Origin: an uncultured archaeon
Lineage (GTDB): Archaea; Halobacteriota; Methanosarcinia; Methanosarcinales; Methanoperedenaceae
Direction of reading: 5' to 3'
DNA length: 42,391 nucleotides
NCBI GenBank assembly: GCA_902384525.1
Contig: CABMCA010000102.1
Coordinates: forward strand, 1 to 42,391
The notes beneath the pieces are model-generated. The model saw nothing but the letters and a program-made list of their open reading frames with translations. It ran no database searches and had not been told where the DNA came from. Positions 1-8,287 of this stretch are shown one piece after another. The translations under genes were made by a program, and so were the position numbers. Every line of letters begins with the position of its first letter. The stretch's first letter is position 1.

Positions 1-1
1 C

Positions 2-334
2 CATCATTCTGATAGCCAGCAGGCCAGAGAATTAGCTATTGAAGAAGCCTGCAACTGCCCTTCGGGAAGATTAGTTGAGTACGACAAGAATACCGAGAAA
101 GCGATAGAAAAAAAGTTTGAAAAGTCAATAAGCCTTATCGAGGACCCCCAGAACAGGGTGAGCGGTCCGATATGGCTAAAGGGCGAGGTACCTGTAGAAT
201 CGTCTGATGGCAAGACTTATGAAGTTCGCAATCGCGTCACATTGTGCCGATGCGGCAAATCCGAAAACAAGCCCTTTTGCGACGGTTCCCACATAGAGGA
301 AGGCTTTGATGACGGCGATGAATCATTAAAATGA
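2..334 (+). CDS. CDGSH iron-sulfur protein (3' part; Fer4_19-like plus CDGSH), truncated by window edge
   Basis: The reading frame is open from base 2 to a TGA at 332-334, so the 5' end of the gene lies outside the window. The visible 110 residues begin in what looks like the end of a divergent mono-cluster ferredoxin domain (ACNCPSGRLVEYD) and end with a clear CDGSH motif, CRCGKSENKPFCDGSH. That motif has the three cysteines and one histidine that hold a [2Fe-2S] cluster in this family. Proteins joining these two domains are common in bacteria and archaea and are thought to act in electron transfer or cluster handling; their exact role is not settled. The stop overlaps the next start (ATGA at 331-334), so it is probably co-translated with the thioredoxin-like protein. 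Confidence 0.85.
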   Translation, partial: HHSDSQQARELAIEEACNCPSGRLVEYDKNTEKAIEKKFEKSISLIEDPQNRVSGPIWLKGEVPVESSDGKTYEVRNRVTLCRCGKSENKPFCDGSHIEEGFDDGDESLK

Positions 335-642
335 GAAATACCAAAAAAAACCTCAATGACAAAATAAAACACAAGGACAAAACTATCGTTCTCTTCTATG
401 CATCCTGGTGCTCATTTTCCCAGCGATTCTTGCCGATCTTTGAAGAATACGCAAAAAGCCATCCATCAGAGTGCATAAGCATTATTGTTGATGACCGGCC
501 TGATCTTTGCGAAGAATATTCAATTGAATATTATCCGACAGTGATTTTGTTCAGGAAAGGAAAAGTGCATAAACGGCTTGATGCGGAGCCAGGGATTGGT
601 CTGAACAAAGAACAACTCAAGGAACTTACTGAAAATCCATAG
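331..642 (+). CDS. thioredoxin-like protein with WCxxS instead of WCxxC
   Basis: This 103-residue protein has a thioredoxin fold signature: a strand followed by FYASWCSFSQRF, then EYYPT, where the proline fits the conserved cis-proline, then a C-terminal helix. Ordinary thioredoxins have WCGPC; here the second cysteine is serine (W-C-S-F-S), so a standard two-cysteine disulfide exchange at this site is not possible. Monothiol versions can form mixed disulfides or bind partners, but the function here is unknown. It overlaps the CDGSH protein stop by ATGA. This supports a joint redox or iron-sulfur role, which is inference from context only. No signal peptide or membrane segment is seen, so it is probably cytoplasmic. 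Confidence 0.8.
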   Translation: MRNTKKNLNDKIKHKDKTIVLFYASWCSFSQRFLPIFEEYAKSHPSECISIIVDDRPDLCEEYSIEYYPTVILFRKGKVHKRLDAEPGIGLNKEQLKELTENP

Positions 643-704
643 AACAACAACGCAATACTTTTAAACAGAGGGGTATATTAGAATAAATCGTATCTGCAAA
701 CACA

Positions 705-1316
705 ATGAAAACCATTATCATCGACTATGGACTCGGTAACCTTCGAAGTATCGAAAAAGCCCTTCAATACGTTGGCGCAGAGGTTGAAATATCAAAAGAA
801 GCACATGTAATAGATAAAGCCGATGCGCTTATACTTCCCGGTGTGGGGGCATTTCGTGATGCTATGATGCATTTTTCAACGCTTGAACGCGTGGTAAAAG
901 ATGCAGTTGATGAGGGAAAACCGCTTCTTGGGATTTGCCTGGGAATGCAGATGCTGGCATCGGAAAGTGAGGAGGGTGGCTTGCATAAAGGCATTGATAT
1001 AATCCCCGGGCGCGTAACTCGCTTTCCCGCTTCTGAATTAAAAGTCCCGCACATTGGGTGGAATTCTCTTATTAAAAAGAAGGACATACCATTGTTGAAA
1101 GGGATTGATAATGGTTCATTTGTTTATTTTGTGCATTCCTTCCATGTGAATACTGATGAAAAGTATGAAGTTGCCATGTGCGACTATGGGCTTTCTTTTC
1201 CGGCTATTACTGCCAGCGAAGCGGGAAATGTGATCGGAACCCAGTTCCACCCGGAAAAAAGCGGTGTAACAGGACTTCGGATGCTTCGTAATTTTGTGGA
1301 GAATTATGGACATTGA
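705..1316 (+). CDS. hisH: imidazole glycerol phosphate synthase, glutaminase subunit HisH
   Basis: This is the class I glutamine amidotransferase subunit that supplies ammonia to HisF for making imidazole glycerol phosphate and AICAR in histidine biosynthesis. The 203-residue length is normal for HisH. It starts with the family's usual IIIDYGLGNL, has the nucleophile cysteine in GICLGMQ, and the His-Glu pair in QFHPEKSG near the C terminus. A TATA-like stretch (gtatatta) lies roughly 27 nt before the ATG, so the transcript may be leaderless. No hisF or other his gene is in the window; the next gene overlaps it by 11 nt and is not a known histidine gene. Confidence 0.95.
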   Translation: MKTIIIDYGLGNLRSIEKALQYVGAEVEISKEAHVIDKADALILPGVGAFRDAMMHFSTLERVVKDAVDEGKPLLGICLGMQMLASESEEGGLHKGIDIIPGRVTRFPASELKVPHIGWNSLIKKKDIPLLKGIDNGSFVYFVHSFHVNTDEKYEVAMCDYGLSFPAITASEAGNVIGTQFHPEKSGVTGLRMLRNFVENYGH

Positions 1317-2640
1317 GGGATATGCAAAACGCGCTCTTGTGCGTGGAGATAAGTCGTTAAAAGAGAAGCTTGCACAAAGGATCCTTGAAATAAAAAATAT
1401 CTCACAACAGCATGCCGAGAAAATCGCAAGTGCAGTGATCATTGAGGCCAGAGCTACCCTTGACCCCAAATCTGAAATCCTGAAACCAATATGTTCTGGC
1501 GTAACAATGGGAGATTTTGGCGTGGGCTCACGCGGCATGGGGGATTTCTATACCCATGAGAAGATAGCCGAAGTGATCGGAAAGACCTCAGCTGTTGTTG
1601 ATTCATCGCATCTTGATGATTCCGGGGTTGTGCGGGCCGGGGGGCAGTATCTTGTAGTTACGATCGACGGGATGCATTCGCGCCTTTCGGATTTCCCTTT
1701 CCTTGCAGGATTTCATGTCGCCCGTGCGGCGCTTCGTGATGTATATGTGATGGGCGCGCGTCCTGTGGCTATGCTTTCAGACATACATGTGGCAGATGAT
1801 GGGGACGTGGCAAAAATCTTTGACCATATCGCCGGGATCACTACTGTTTCAGACCTGACAGGCATTCCACTTATTACAGGCAGCACGCTAAGGATAGGAG
1901 GGGACATGGTGATCGGAGAACGGATGACCGGAGGCGTTGGCGCGGTCGGTACGGCAGAGAACCTCACTGCACGTATCCAGGCAAAGCCCACAGATGTCAT
2001 AATCATGACCGAAGGAGCCGGAGGGGGTACCATTTCTACGACTGCTCTTTATTACGGGATGCACGGGCTTGTGGATGAAACTATAAATCTCAAGTTCATA
2101 GATGCCTGCGAAGCGCTCTTTGATGCAGGATTGGTTGAAAAAATACATGCAATGACTGATGTGACAAACGGCGGAGTGCGCGGGGATGCAAAAGAAATAG
2201 CAAGAACGGCGCAAGTAAAACTCGTTTTTGAAGAAGAGAAATTGCGTGCACTTGTGAATAAAAAGATACTTTCGATGCTTGAAAAGCTTGAGATAGATTA
2301 CCTTGGCGTTTCGCTTGATGCGCTTTTAATAATAGCGCCGCCTGAGTATGCTGATGATATCCTGGAATGTGTACGGCGAAAAGGTGTTGCTATTGATATT
2401 GTCGGAAAAGTGGTAGATGGGGAAGGTGCAGAATTGATAGTAAATGGTAAAATCCAGGATTTTACACCTCGCTTCCGGGAGTCTGCCTATACGCCAATAA
2501 AGAAGCTGGTTGGTGAGAAAACACCAAAGAATTTTGATATGATGAAGACAGCAGTGGATGCGGCTGCGATGCAGGCCATTGCGAAGAAGAAACGTATAGT
2601 AGAAATGCTGGGCAGTAAAAATACTGAAGTAAATTATTAA
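1306..2640 (+). CDS. AIR synthase-related protein (PurM/HypE/SelD superfamily)
   Basis: This protein of about 444 residues belongs to the AIR-synthase-like ATP-binding superfamily. It has the glycine-rich N-terminal segment GDFGVGSRGMGDF, the acidic and glycine segments VVTIDGMHSRLSDFPF and DVYVMGARPVAM, and a C-terminal domain with TDVTNGGVRGDAKE, which resembles the HypE/SelD signature. Members activate substrates by ATP-dependent phosphorylation of an oxygen or selenium atom. The substrate of this archaeal branch is not known to me; relatives include HypE and the methanogenesis-marker proteins of this superfamily. I chose ATG 1306, with GGAG just before it, over TTG 1294; the gene overlaps hisH by 11 nt. 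An N-terminal extension of about 60 residues precedes the domain. Confidence 0.75.
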   Translation: MDIEGYAKRALVRGDKSLKEKLAQRILEIKNISQQHAEKIASAVIIEARATLDPKSEILKPICSGVTMGDFGVGSRGMGDFYTHEKIAEVIGKTSAVVDSSHLDDSGVVRAGGQYLVVTIDGMHSRLSDFPFLAGFHVARAALRDVYVMGARPVAMLSDIHVADDGDVAKIFDHIAGITTVSDLTGIPLITGSTLRIGGDMVIGERMTGGVGAVGTAENLTARIQAKPTDVIIMTEGAGGGTISTTALYYGMHGLVDETINLKFIDACEALFDAGLVEKIHAMTDVTNGGVRGDAKEIARTAQVKLVFEEEKLRALVNKKILSMLEKLEIDYLGVSLDALLIIAPPEYADDILECVRRKGVAIDIVGKVVDGEGAELIVNGKIQDFTPRFRESAYTPIKKLVGEKTPKNFDMMKTAVDAAAMQAIAKKKRIVEMLGSKNTEVNY

Positions 2641-2672
2641 AATTATTAATATAATTAAATATATTTTTTTAG

Positions 2673-4643
2673 TTAAAGCACGAATAATGTGAACAGCAGA
2701 TAACCAATAGTCATCATGATGACCGAATGTTTCAGTCCTGACAGGGCATTTCCTTCACCCATGACACCTGCAATCAAACCTGATGAAAGACCCTGGATAA
2801 GAGCGCCATGGAAGAAAATACGATTATACATATTCAGCTTCTCACGGTTAAGGCTAAGAGGAACAGCCCCGCTGCTGCTTCCGACTGCCATCTTTTCTCC
2901 TGCTTTTACCATCTCGGTAAGGAAAGTTGTAGAAATAATATAAATGATACCTACGAAAACCATGAACGATATATAAATAATTACAACATAAATGAACATA
3001 TTGGTTTTACGTTCAGTCTTCAACTCCTGTTCGGCTGCAACGTCTCTTGCAGCCACATTCAATACTTCACCAATATCTCCGCTTGATTCATTTGCTTTTG
3101 TCAATAAATTGACAGACCGGGATATGAAATGAGTCCTGAACCGGTTGGCGAACCGGATGAGCGATTCATTAACAGGAAGCCCCCATTCGATATCATTATT
3201 GATCTTCTTTATCTCTTTACTCATTCCAATATCAGAACGCGTCATCAATCTTATTGAATCTCGAAGAGTCATACCCGTCTCATTCGTACTTGCCAGTTTT
3301 TTTAAGAAATCAGGAATTTGTTCCTGTATCTTATCTTCCTTTCTTTTCTTATACTCATGGAATAACATCAAGGGGATAATAAGAATATAAATTGCGAAAA
3401 CGACTTTATCATCAATATAATCTATAAAGTTGGGTGATCTCATCCCATAATATATGTTAATAATTAAATATAATAATGTAATTGGAAAACTCACGGCCAA
3501 AGCCAATATCGGTTTTTCCCTCAGTGGTTTCAGCGGATCGCGGATCATTTCATTAAATTTCAGGGAATTTCTTGACTTGATAAATCCAAGAAATGTCGGC
3601 TTTTCTTCAGTTTCAGGAACAATTATTTCACCAACATGGCTCTGGGTAGGAAGAAGAGGCGCCTCACCAGTATTTCCTGGTGTAATAATATTTACCATTA
3701 CCACAAATATCATCGAACCTACGGGTATTACTGCGTATATTATCGCATAGATCATCATATCGGTACCGGAACCCATAACAGACATCATGACACCTAGAAT
3801 AATCATAAATAAAGGTCCTGCAACAAAAGCTGTTACATAGGATTCAGCTACCAATCCCAGGGTTTCAAGGAATCCCTTCTGGTCTACCTTTGCCCTAACC
3901 AGGTACTGTTCCGATTTATCCCTGAAATAAGTAGGAATATCTCCGCCGCTGTCAATAACTGTCAGAAGATTATGCATCAGGTCCCTGAAATTTGACGATG
4001 GTGTGGAATCACAAATGTTTTGGAGAGCAGTTCGCAGGTCATTTCCAAAATAATCCATATCCCTGACTATAACATCTATTTCCTTTGATACCTCGCCATA
4101 TGTGCTTGAGCATCTGCTCAGGGAACGAAATATTTCTATTAAATTCATCCCTCCCCTGCTTAATGCATACAAATAAGTAACAGCATAAGGCAGGTTTTTG
4201 TCAATATCCCCCTTTCGTTCTCCGGCCCTGAAACCCGGATACACAAGAAAGAGCAGATAGGTGACCATCCCAAACAACCCGCCCATGAATAGAACGATAA
4301 AAATTGATATCGATATTGTTTTATATTGCAGCAGCCATGCTGTTTCCTGAGTGAATGTCAGATGCGTGATCCTGTCGGGGAGACCCACAATGGCTACAAT
4401 GACATATGCAATTATCAAACCCAGAATAGCTCCAAAAAGACCCGTTACTACCGAATAAAATACTGCGTTTGATAAATACATTTCATATGACATCGGAATG
4501 CGCGCCTGCCTTAATGCCATTCGCATATCACGGAACTGTTCTTTTTTCGCTTTTATCTTGTCGCCAAACAAGACAAATGGCAGTTTCTTTATTTTTAAGA
4601 ACATCAATTCTGCGGATCTGTTTATATTTTCCATTTCCCTCAT
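2673..4643 (-). CDS. TadC/GspF-type membrane platform protein of a type II/IV secretion or pilus system
   Basis: This 656-residue membrane protein is the platform partner of the secretion ATPase encoded just upstream. It holds two copies of the T2SSF-type unit. Each has a cytoplasmic helical part with an acidic-glycine motif (ALSRGGMNLIEIF and STNETGMTLRDSI) followed by hydrophobic segments; about nine membrane helices are seen in all. Such proteins sit at the centre of archaeal pili, archaella and Tad systems and transmit ATPase movement to pilin assembly. The start overlaps the ATPase stop as ATGA (4640-4643), a sign of translational coupling. It is longer than archaellum FlaJ, and no archaellum genes are nearby, so a Tad-like pilus or secretion role is more likely. 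Confidence 0.85.
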   Translation of the reverse strand: MREMENINRSAELMFLKIKKLPFVLFGDKIKAKKEQFRDMRMALRQARIPMSYEMYLSNAVFYSVVTGLFGAILGLIIAYVIVAIVGLPDRITHLTFTQETAWLLQYKTISISIFIVLFMGGLFGMVTYLLFLVYPGFRAGERKGDIDKNLPYAVTYLYALSRGGMNLIEIFRSLSRCSSTYGEVSKEIDVIVRDMDYFGNDLRTALQNICDSTPSSNFRDLMHNLLTVIDSGGDIPTYFRDKSEQYLVRAKVDQKGFLETLGLVAESYVTAFVAGPLFMIILGVMMSVMGSGTDMMIYAIIYAVIPVGSMIFVVMVNIITPGNTGEAPLLPTQSHVGEIIVPETEEKPTFLGFIKSRNSLKFNEMIRDPLKPLREKPILALAVSFPITLLYLIINIYYGMRSPNFIDYIDDKVVFAIYILIIPLMLFHEYKKRKEDKIQEQIPDFLKKLASTNETGMTLRDSIRLMTRSDIGMSKEIKKINNDIEWGLPVNESLIRFANRFRTHFISRSVNLLTKANESSGDIGEVLNVAARDVAAEQELKTERKTNMFIYVVIIYISFMVFVGIIYIISTTFLTEMVKAGEKMAVGSSSGAVPLSLNREKLNMYNRIFFHGALIQGLSSGLIAGVMGEGNALSGLKHSVIMMTIGYLLFTLFVL

Positions 4644-7138
4644 CCGGATATCAATAATTTCTTGAGTACTTTGTCTGGAGTGACCTGATAATCATGAATA
4701 ATAGTAGCTATCGCATTAAAATCAGATATTTTGTTATTGACCATGAACTCGAGGATTTTTTGCCGGTTCATTAATTCTTTTTTCAAATCTGCAATATTCC
4801 AGCCCCTTCGTACCATTATTTCGTTGAGCGCTTTTGAGTCTCCCACACGGTTGAATTTATCAGTCAATGCATCCCATGCAAAAATATCATTGGTCCTGAT
4901 GTTCCTTGTTGTCGGGTCAATATCAGTGATCTCAACAAGTTTCATATTGCGCCGTGCCCTTTTTCCTTTTACGAATGTTTGCGACTGAATGCTAATTATA
5001 TTAAGTGCCTGTATCATGGTCCTGGGAACACTGATAGGCGGATTCTCAAGCCGATGGATTGCGCTTGAAACCGAATCGGCGTGCATAGTTGAAAATGTTG
5101 TATGACCTGTACTCATTGCCTGGAAAAGTGTCAGTGCTTCCTTACCCCTGACTTCACCTACCAGAAGGAATTCCGGCCTCTGCCTGAGTGCAGCTTTTAG
5201 CAGGTCGTACATATCGATAGTTCCTTTTCCATCAGCAGTAAAGGAATCTCTTGTTACACCGGGTATCCAGTTCGGATGCGGCAATTTTAATTCCCTTGTA
5301 TCTTCAAGCGTGATGATCTTGGCCTGCCAGGGAATAAACAATGAAACCGCATTAAGAGAAGAAGTCTTTCCTGAAGCTGTGCCGCCAGCATAAATAAGAC
5401 TCTTATTGTTTTCGATGCAAAGCCACAGATAGGCCATTTCCTCGGCTGAGAACGTATTCCAGTTTATCAGGTCGACTGGTGTTATCGGGACTTCACTGAA
5501 CTTTCGGATAGTAAAAGTAGCTCCATGAGTTGTTATATTTTTCCCGAGTGTCATCTGTATGCGTGACCCGTCAGGCATAGTTGCGTCGATCATCGGTTCT
5601 GCGACTGAAATATGCTTTCCACATCGCTGGGCAAGCCGTATAACATAAGAATCCAATTCGTCTTCCCTGTAAACTATATTTGTCGCCAGATTGGTGTATT
5701 TCTTATGATATAAATAAATAGGAACACCAAATCCATTCGCTGAAACATCTTCAATTCGGTCATCATGCATGAGAGGATCGATTTTACCGAATTTTATAAA
5801 ATCCCTGCGCGTATAATATAATATTTTTTCAGTTGTTAAAGGGCTTACATCTATTGAATATTCTTTAACCAGCTTTTTAACTTTATCTGTAAGGGTTTTA
5901 TTCTTATCTTCATCATTTTTAATATCTTCAAAAAGAAGGACATCTTTTAACCTGTCTTTTATTTCCTTGAGGAATAGCTCCTCAAAATCAGAAAGTTTCG
6001 GTTCAACTACGTAATACAGGTTTGAATTCTTTTCAGGATTAAACAAAATTACCACTAAAGCATATGGCTCATTAACCCAGTAGCGTTCCAGTTCATTATA
6101 CCCGCTAATACCATCATACATTACAAGCGGCCCGTGAACCGAAGGATCATATAATTCCTTATCACTTTCTTCCTTTGTGAGTACCAGTTTAATTTTTCCC
6201 ATAAGGGATTTAGGTTTTTCCACATTATCCAGGGATTGCATTTCCGCTAGTTTCTTTACCCGGGTTTCAATATCTGAAACTAATTTATCTTCCAAAATCT
6301 CATAAACAGCCTGCTTTTCAGGGGTCATCTTTTCTTTTATGAGATCTTTTGTTGTATCAACACCAAGGCGCTCCATAATGGCGCCCATTTCTTCAGAAGG
6401 CCGTTTTTCTTCACGTACCGGTTTACCCTCTTTTTTCCCTCTTTCAGGCTTTTTATTTCCTGTTTTATTTTCGGAAAGTTTTTCAGTTTTTCTTTCTTCT
6501 CTAACCTTTACATCATTTGATGAAGAATTTTTTTCTTGTCCTGATACTTTATCTGGTTCAGATATCTTTTTTATTTTTGTCTTATGTTCATCCACACCCG
6601 GCAATTCTTTCGGATTATTTGAACTTCCCACGGGAGGTTTTGTTTCCTTTTTAGTAGTTGTTTCATCCGATCTTTTTATAGATTCTTCTTTAAGCTCTTC
6701 TTTGGGTTCTTTAGCTACTTCTTTAGGTTCTTCTTTAAGCTCTTCTTTGGATTCTTTAGCTACTTCTTTAGGTTCTTCTTTAAGCTCTTCTTTGGGTTCT
6801 TTATCTACTTGATTAAGCTCTTCTTTGGGTTCTTCTTTAGCTACTTCTTTAGGTTCTTCTTTAAGCTCTTGTTTGGGTTCTTTGTCTGATTTCAGATCTT
6901 GATGTTTTTCCCCGGAAGATTCTTTTTCGGCAACATTTATTTTGTTTTTATTCTCATCATATTCCGGCTTTTCAATCGGTTTATCAGGTTTTAAAACAGT
7001 TTCCGGAGTTTGATTTTTATCGGATAATACCTTATCTTTTCTAATTCCCTTTCGTTTTCTTCCCTTTCTGGATACAGATAGCTCTGAGCTTAACTTCACA
7101 TTTTCTTCTGATTCCGACTTATTTTCCATTTGAACCAT
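4640..7138 (-). CDS. TadA/GspE-type secretion ATPase with long charged N-terminal repeat region
   Basis: This 832-residue protein has two parts. Roughly residues 1-260 are low-complexity and rich in Lys, Glu, Pro and Asp, with repeated units such as PKEELKEEPKEVAKE (DNA about 6680-6890). Residues about 280-832 form a type II/IV secretion ATPase: DVSANGFGVPIYLYHKKY in the N-terminal domain, Walker A GGTASGKTSS, Asp box ITLEDTRELKLPHP, Walker B LLVGEVRGKEA and His box TGHTTFSTMHADS. It hydrolyses ATP to drive pilin or substrate assembly with the downstream platform protein. The charged extension is not part of the usual ATPase fold and may be an unstructured spacer or binding arm. The C-terminal region after the core also exceeds the minimal ATPase. 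Confidence 0.9.
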   Translation of the reverse strand: MVQMENKSESEENVKLSSELSVSRKGRKRKGIRKDKVLSDKNQTPETVLKPDKPIEKPEYDENKNKINVAEKESSGEKHQDLKSDKEPKQELKEEPKEVAKEEPKEELNQVDKEPKEELKEEPKEVAKESKEELKEEPKEVAKEPKEELKEESIKRSDETTTKKETKPPVGSSNNPKELPGVDEHKTKIKKISEPDKVSGQEKNSSSNDVKVREERKTEKLSENKTGNKKPERGKKEGKPVREEKRPSEEMGAIMERLGVDTTKDLIKEKMTPEKQAVYEILEDKLVSDIETRVKKLAEMQSLDNVEKPKSLMGKIKLVLTKEESDKELYDPSVHGPLVMYDGISGYNELERYWVNEPYALVVILFNPEKNSNLYYVVEPKLSDFEELFLKEIKDRLKDVLLFEDIKNDEDKNKTLTDKVKKLVKEYSIDVSPLTTEKILYYTRRDFIKFGKIDPLMHDDRIEDVSANGFGVPIYLYHKKYTNLATNIVYREDELDSYVIRLAQRCGKHISVAEPMIDATMPDGSRIQMTLGKNITTHGATFTIRKFSEVPITPVDLINWNTFSAEEMAYLWLCIENNKSLIYAGGTASGKTSSLNAVSLFIPWQAKIITLEDTRELKLPHPNWIPGVTRDSFTADGKGTIDMYDLLKAALRQRPEFLLVGEVRGKEALTLFQAMSTGHTTFSTMHADSVSSAIHRLENPPISVPRTMIQALNIISIQSQTFVKGKRARRNMKLVEITDIDPTTRNIRTNDIFAWDALTDKFNRVGDSKALNEIMVRRGWNIADLKKELMNRQKILEFMVNNKISDFNAIATIIHDYQVTPDKVLKKLLISG
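6680..6890 (-). repeat. in-frame imperfect tandem repeats encoding KEEPKEVAKE-type units
   Basis: The DNA repeats units close to ttctttagctacttctttaggttcttctttaagctc with small changes. In protein they give about five alternating PKEELKEEPKEVAKE-like copies within the secretion ATPase. Repeat number may vary between strains by slippage; that is inference. Confidence 0.8.
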
Positions 7139-7201
7139 TTTTACATTGCCTTTTCAGATTTTTTTTCAACTTTATGAGTTTATTTAATAATTTATGTGTT
7201 A

Positions 7202-7390
7202 TTATATATTTATCTTCTTGAAGTCCTCTATATCTTTTGATAAGCGTGTAAGCTCTTCATCCGTAATGGAAATCCTGCTCTTCACTTCACGAAGTTCATT
7301 TTCCAATTGCCTCATCCTGACAGACATCAAATAAATGAAAATAAATGCAAAAAAAAGTATAACAATTAAAATTATGGTTAGAATTTCCAT
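7202..7390 (-). CDS. small membrane-anchored coiled-coil protein
   Basis: The protein has 62 residues from the ATG at 7390. A GGAGG Shine-Dalgarno at 7399-7403, lying in the end of minD, supports this start over an in-frame TTG at 7405. Residues about 3-26 form one hydrophobic helix (ILTIILIVILFFAFIFIYLM). The rest is a charged heptad-like helix (QLENELREVKSRISITDEEL), so the protein is likely an inner-membrane tether with a cytoplasmic coiled coil. I recognise no family. Its place between the MinD-like ATPase and the secretion ATPase suggests it links these two machines at the membrane; that is a guess from position. Confidence 0.7.
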   Translation of the reverse strand: MEILTIILIVILFFAFIFIYLMSVRMRQLENELREVKSRISITDEELTRLSKDIEDFKKINI

Positions 7391-7391
7391 T

Positions 7392-8180
7392 CTATTTTCC
7401 TCCAAAAACAGACTTTACAAGACGATCAACGAAACCTTCTTTATCTTTTTCCAGTTTTGGTTCTATGTATTTCTCTCCTGCAAGTTGGGCAGCAAGCCTC
7501 TTGTAGGCTATGGATGCATGAGAATTCGGGTACTTCACGACTATTGGCGTCTTGAACGCTGCTGAGAGCCTCACATTTGGATCCTCTGGTATCATTTCAA
7601 GTATCTTTACACCCAGAAGTTCGGATACTTTATTGCGGTTTATTTCCGTTTTCTCAAGAGTTGCACGATTCAAAATAGCACCTTCCACAGTTCTCCCCAG
7701 CATTTCAGTCAGTGCTTTGGTTTTCAATGCATCTGCCATTGATGCAAGTTCGGGATTCACAACCAGGATAACCTGGTCGGCAACAGCAAGTGGAATAACT
7801 CCATCCCTGCTAATGCCAGCAGGAGCATCTATCAATAGAAAATCCATTCCATCAACAAGAGTGGACATAACATCTTTCAATATATCAGGATTTGATTTCT
7901 GGAATCCTTTCAATGATAAGCCGCTGGGTACTACTTTAAGGCCGCCAGGACCATCGTAAATAGCCTCTTTTATATTAGCGCTGCCGCTCATTACTTCATG
8001 CAGAGTTATTTTGCTTCTTTCAAGGCCGATCAAGAGACCCAGGTTTGCCATGCCGATATCTGCATCGAGAACTACTGTCTTCTTTCCCAAAAGAGCCAGA
8101 GCTGTTCCAAGATTGAGCGTGGTAGTGGTTTTGCCTGTACCACCTTTTCCTGAAGCTATCGTATATACGTGTGCTGTCAT
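7392..8180 (-). CDS. minD: MinD/ParA-family ATPase
   Basis: This 262-residue protein is a deviant-Walker P-loop ATPase. It has KGGTGKTT at residues about 11-18, switch motifs around VVLDADIGMANLG and LLIDAPAGIS, and a basic amphipathic C-terminal tail (DRLVKSVFGGK) like the membrane-targeting sequence of MinD. The family positions proteins or complexes at the membrane or on the nucleoid. Archaea usually have several MinD-like proteins with unclear roles. In Tad pilus systems a MinD-like protein (TadZ/CpaE) localises the machine. This one is the first gene of a four-gene minus-strand run with a membrane coiled-coil protein, TadA-like ATPase and TadC-like platform, so a TadZ-like role is the best inference. 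Confidence 0.85.
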   Translation of the reverse strand: MTAHVYTIASGKGGTGKTTTTLNLGTALALLGKKTVVLDADIGMANLGLLIGLERSKITLHEVMSGSANIKEAIYDGPGGLKVVPSGLSLKGFQKSNPDILKDVMSTLVDGMDFLLIDAPAGISRDGVIPLAVADQVILVVNPELASMADALKTKALTEMLGRTVEGAILNRATLEKTEINRNKVSELLGVKILEMIPEDPNVRLSAAFKTPIVVKYPNSHASIAYKRLAAQLAGEKYIEPKLEKDKEGFVDRLVKSVFGGK

Positions 8181-8287
8181 GATGATTCCTTCTATATTAA
8201 TAATATGATCATTTATATGATATAGATTATAATGCTCATAAGGGGTTAATAAACCTAACCTAGATTTATTAAAAAATACATGATTAT

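Noticed and set aside
1306-2640. Naming the AIR-synthase-like gene hypE or a methanogenesis marker
   Set aside because: The HypE C-terminal cysteine tail is not present and the length exceeds what I recall for the marker family, so only superfamily membership is supported.
6339-6812. Plus-strand 157-codon Ser/Phe-rich frame
   Set aside because: It is the complement of the Lys/Glu repeat region; composition and position explain it fully.
6680-6890. Regular short repeats that could suggest a CRISPR array
   Set aside because: The repeats are in frame, adjacent, lack unique spacers and encode the KEEPKEVAKE units of the secretion ATPase.
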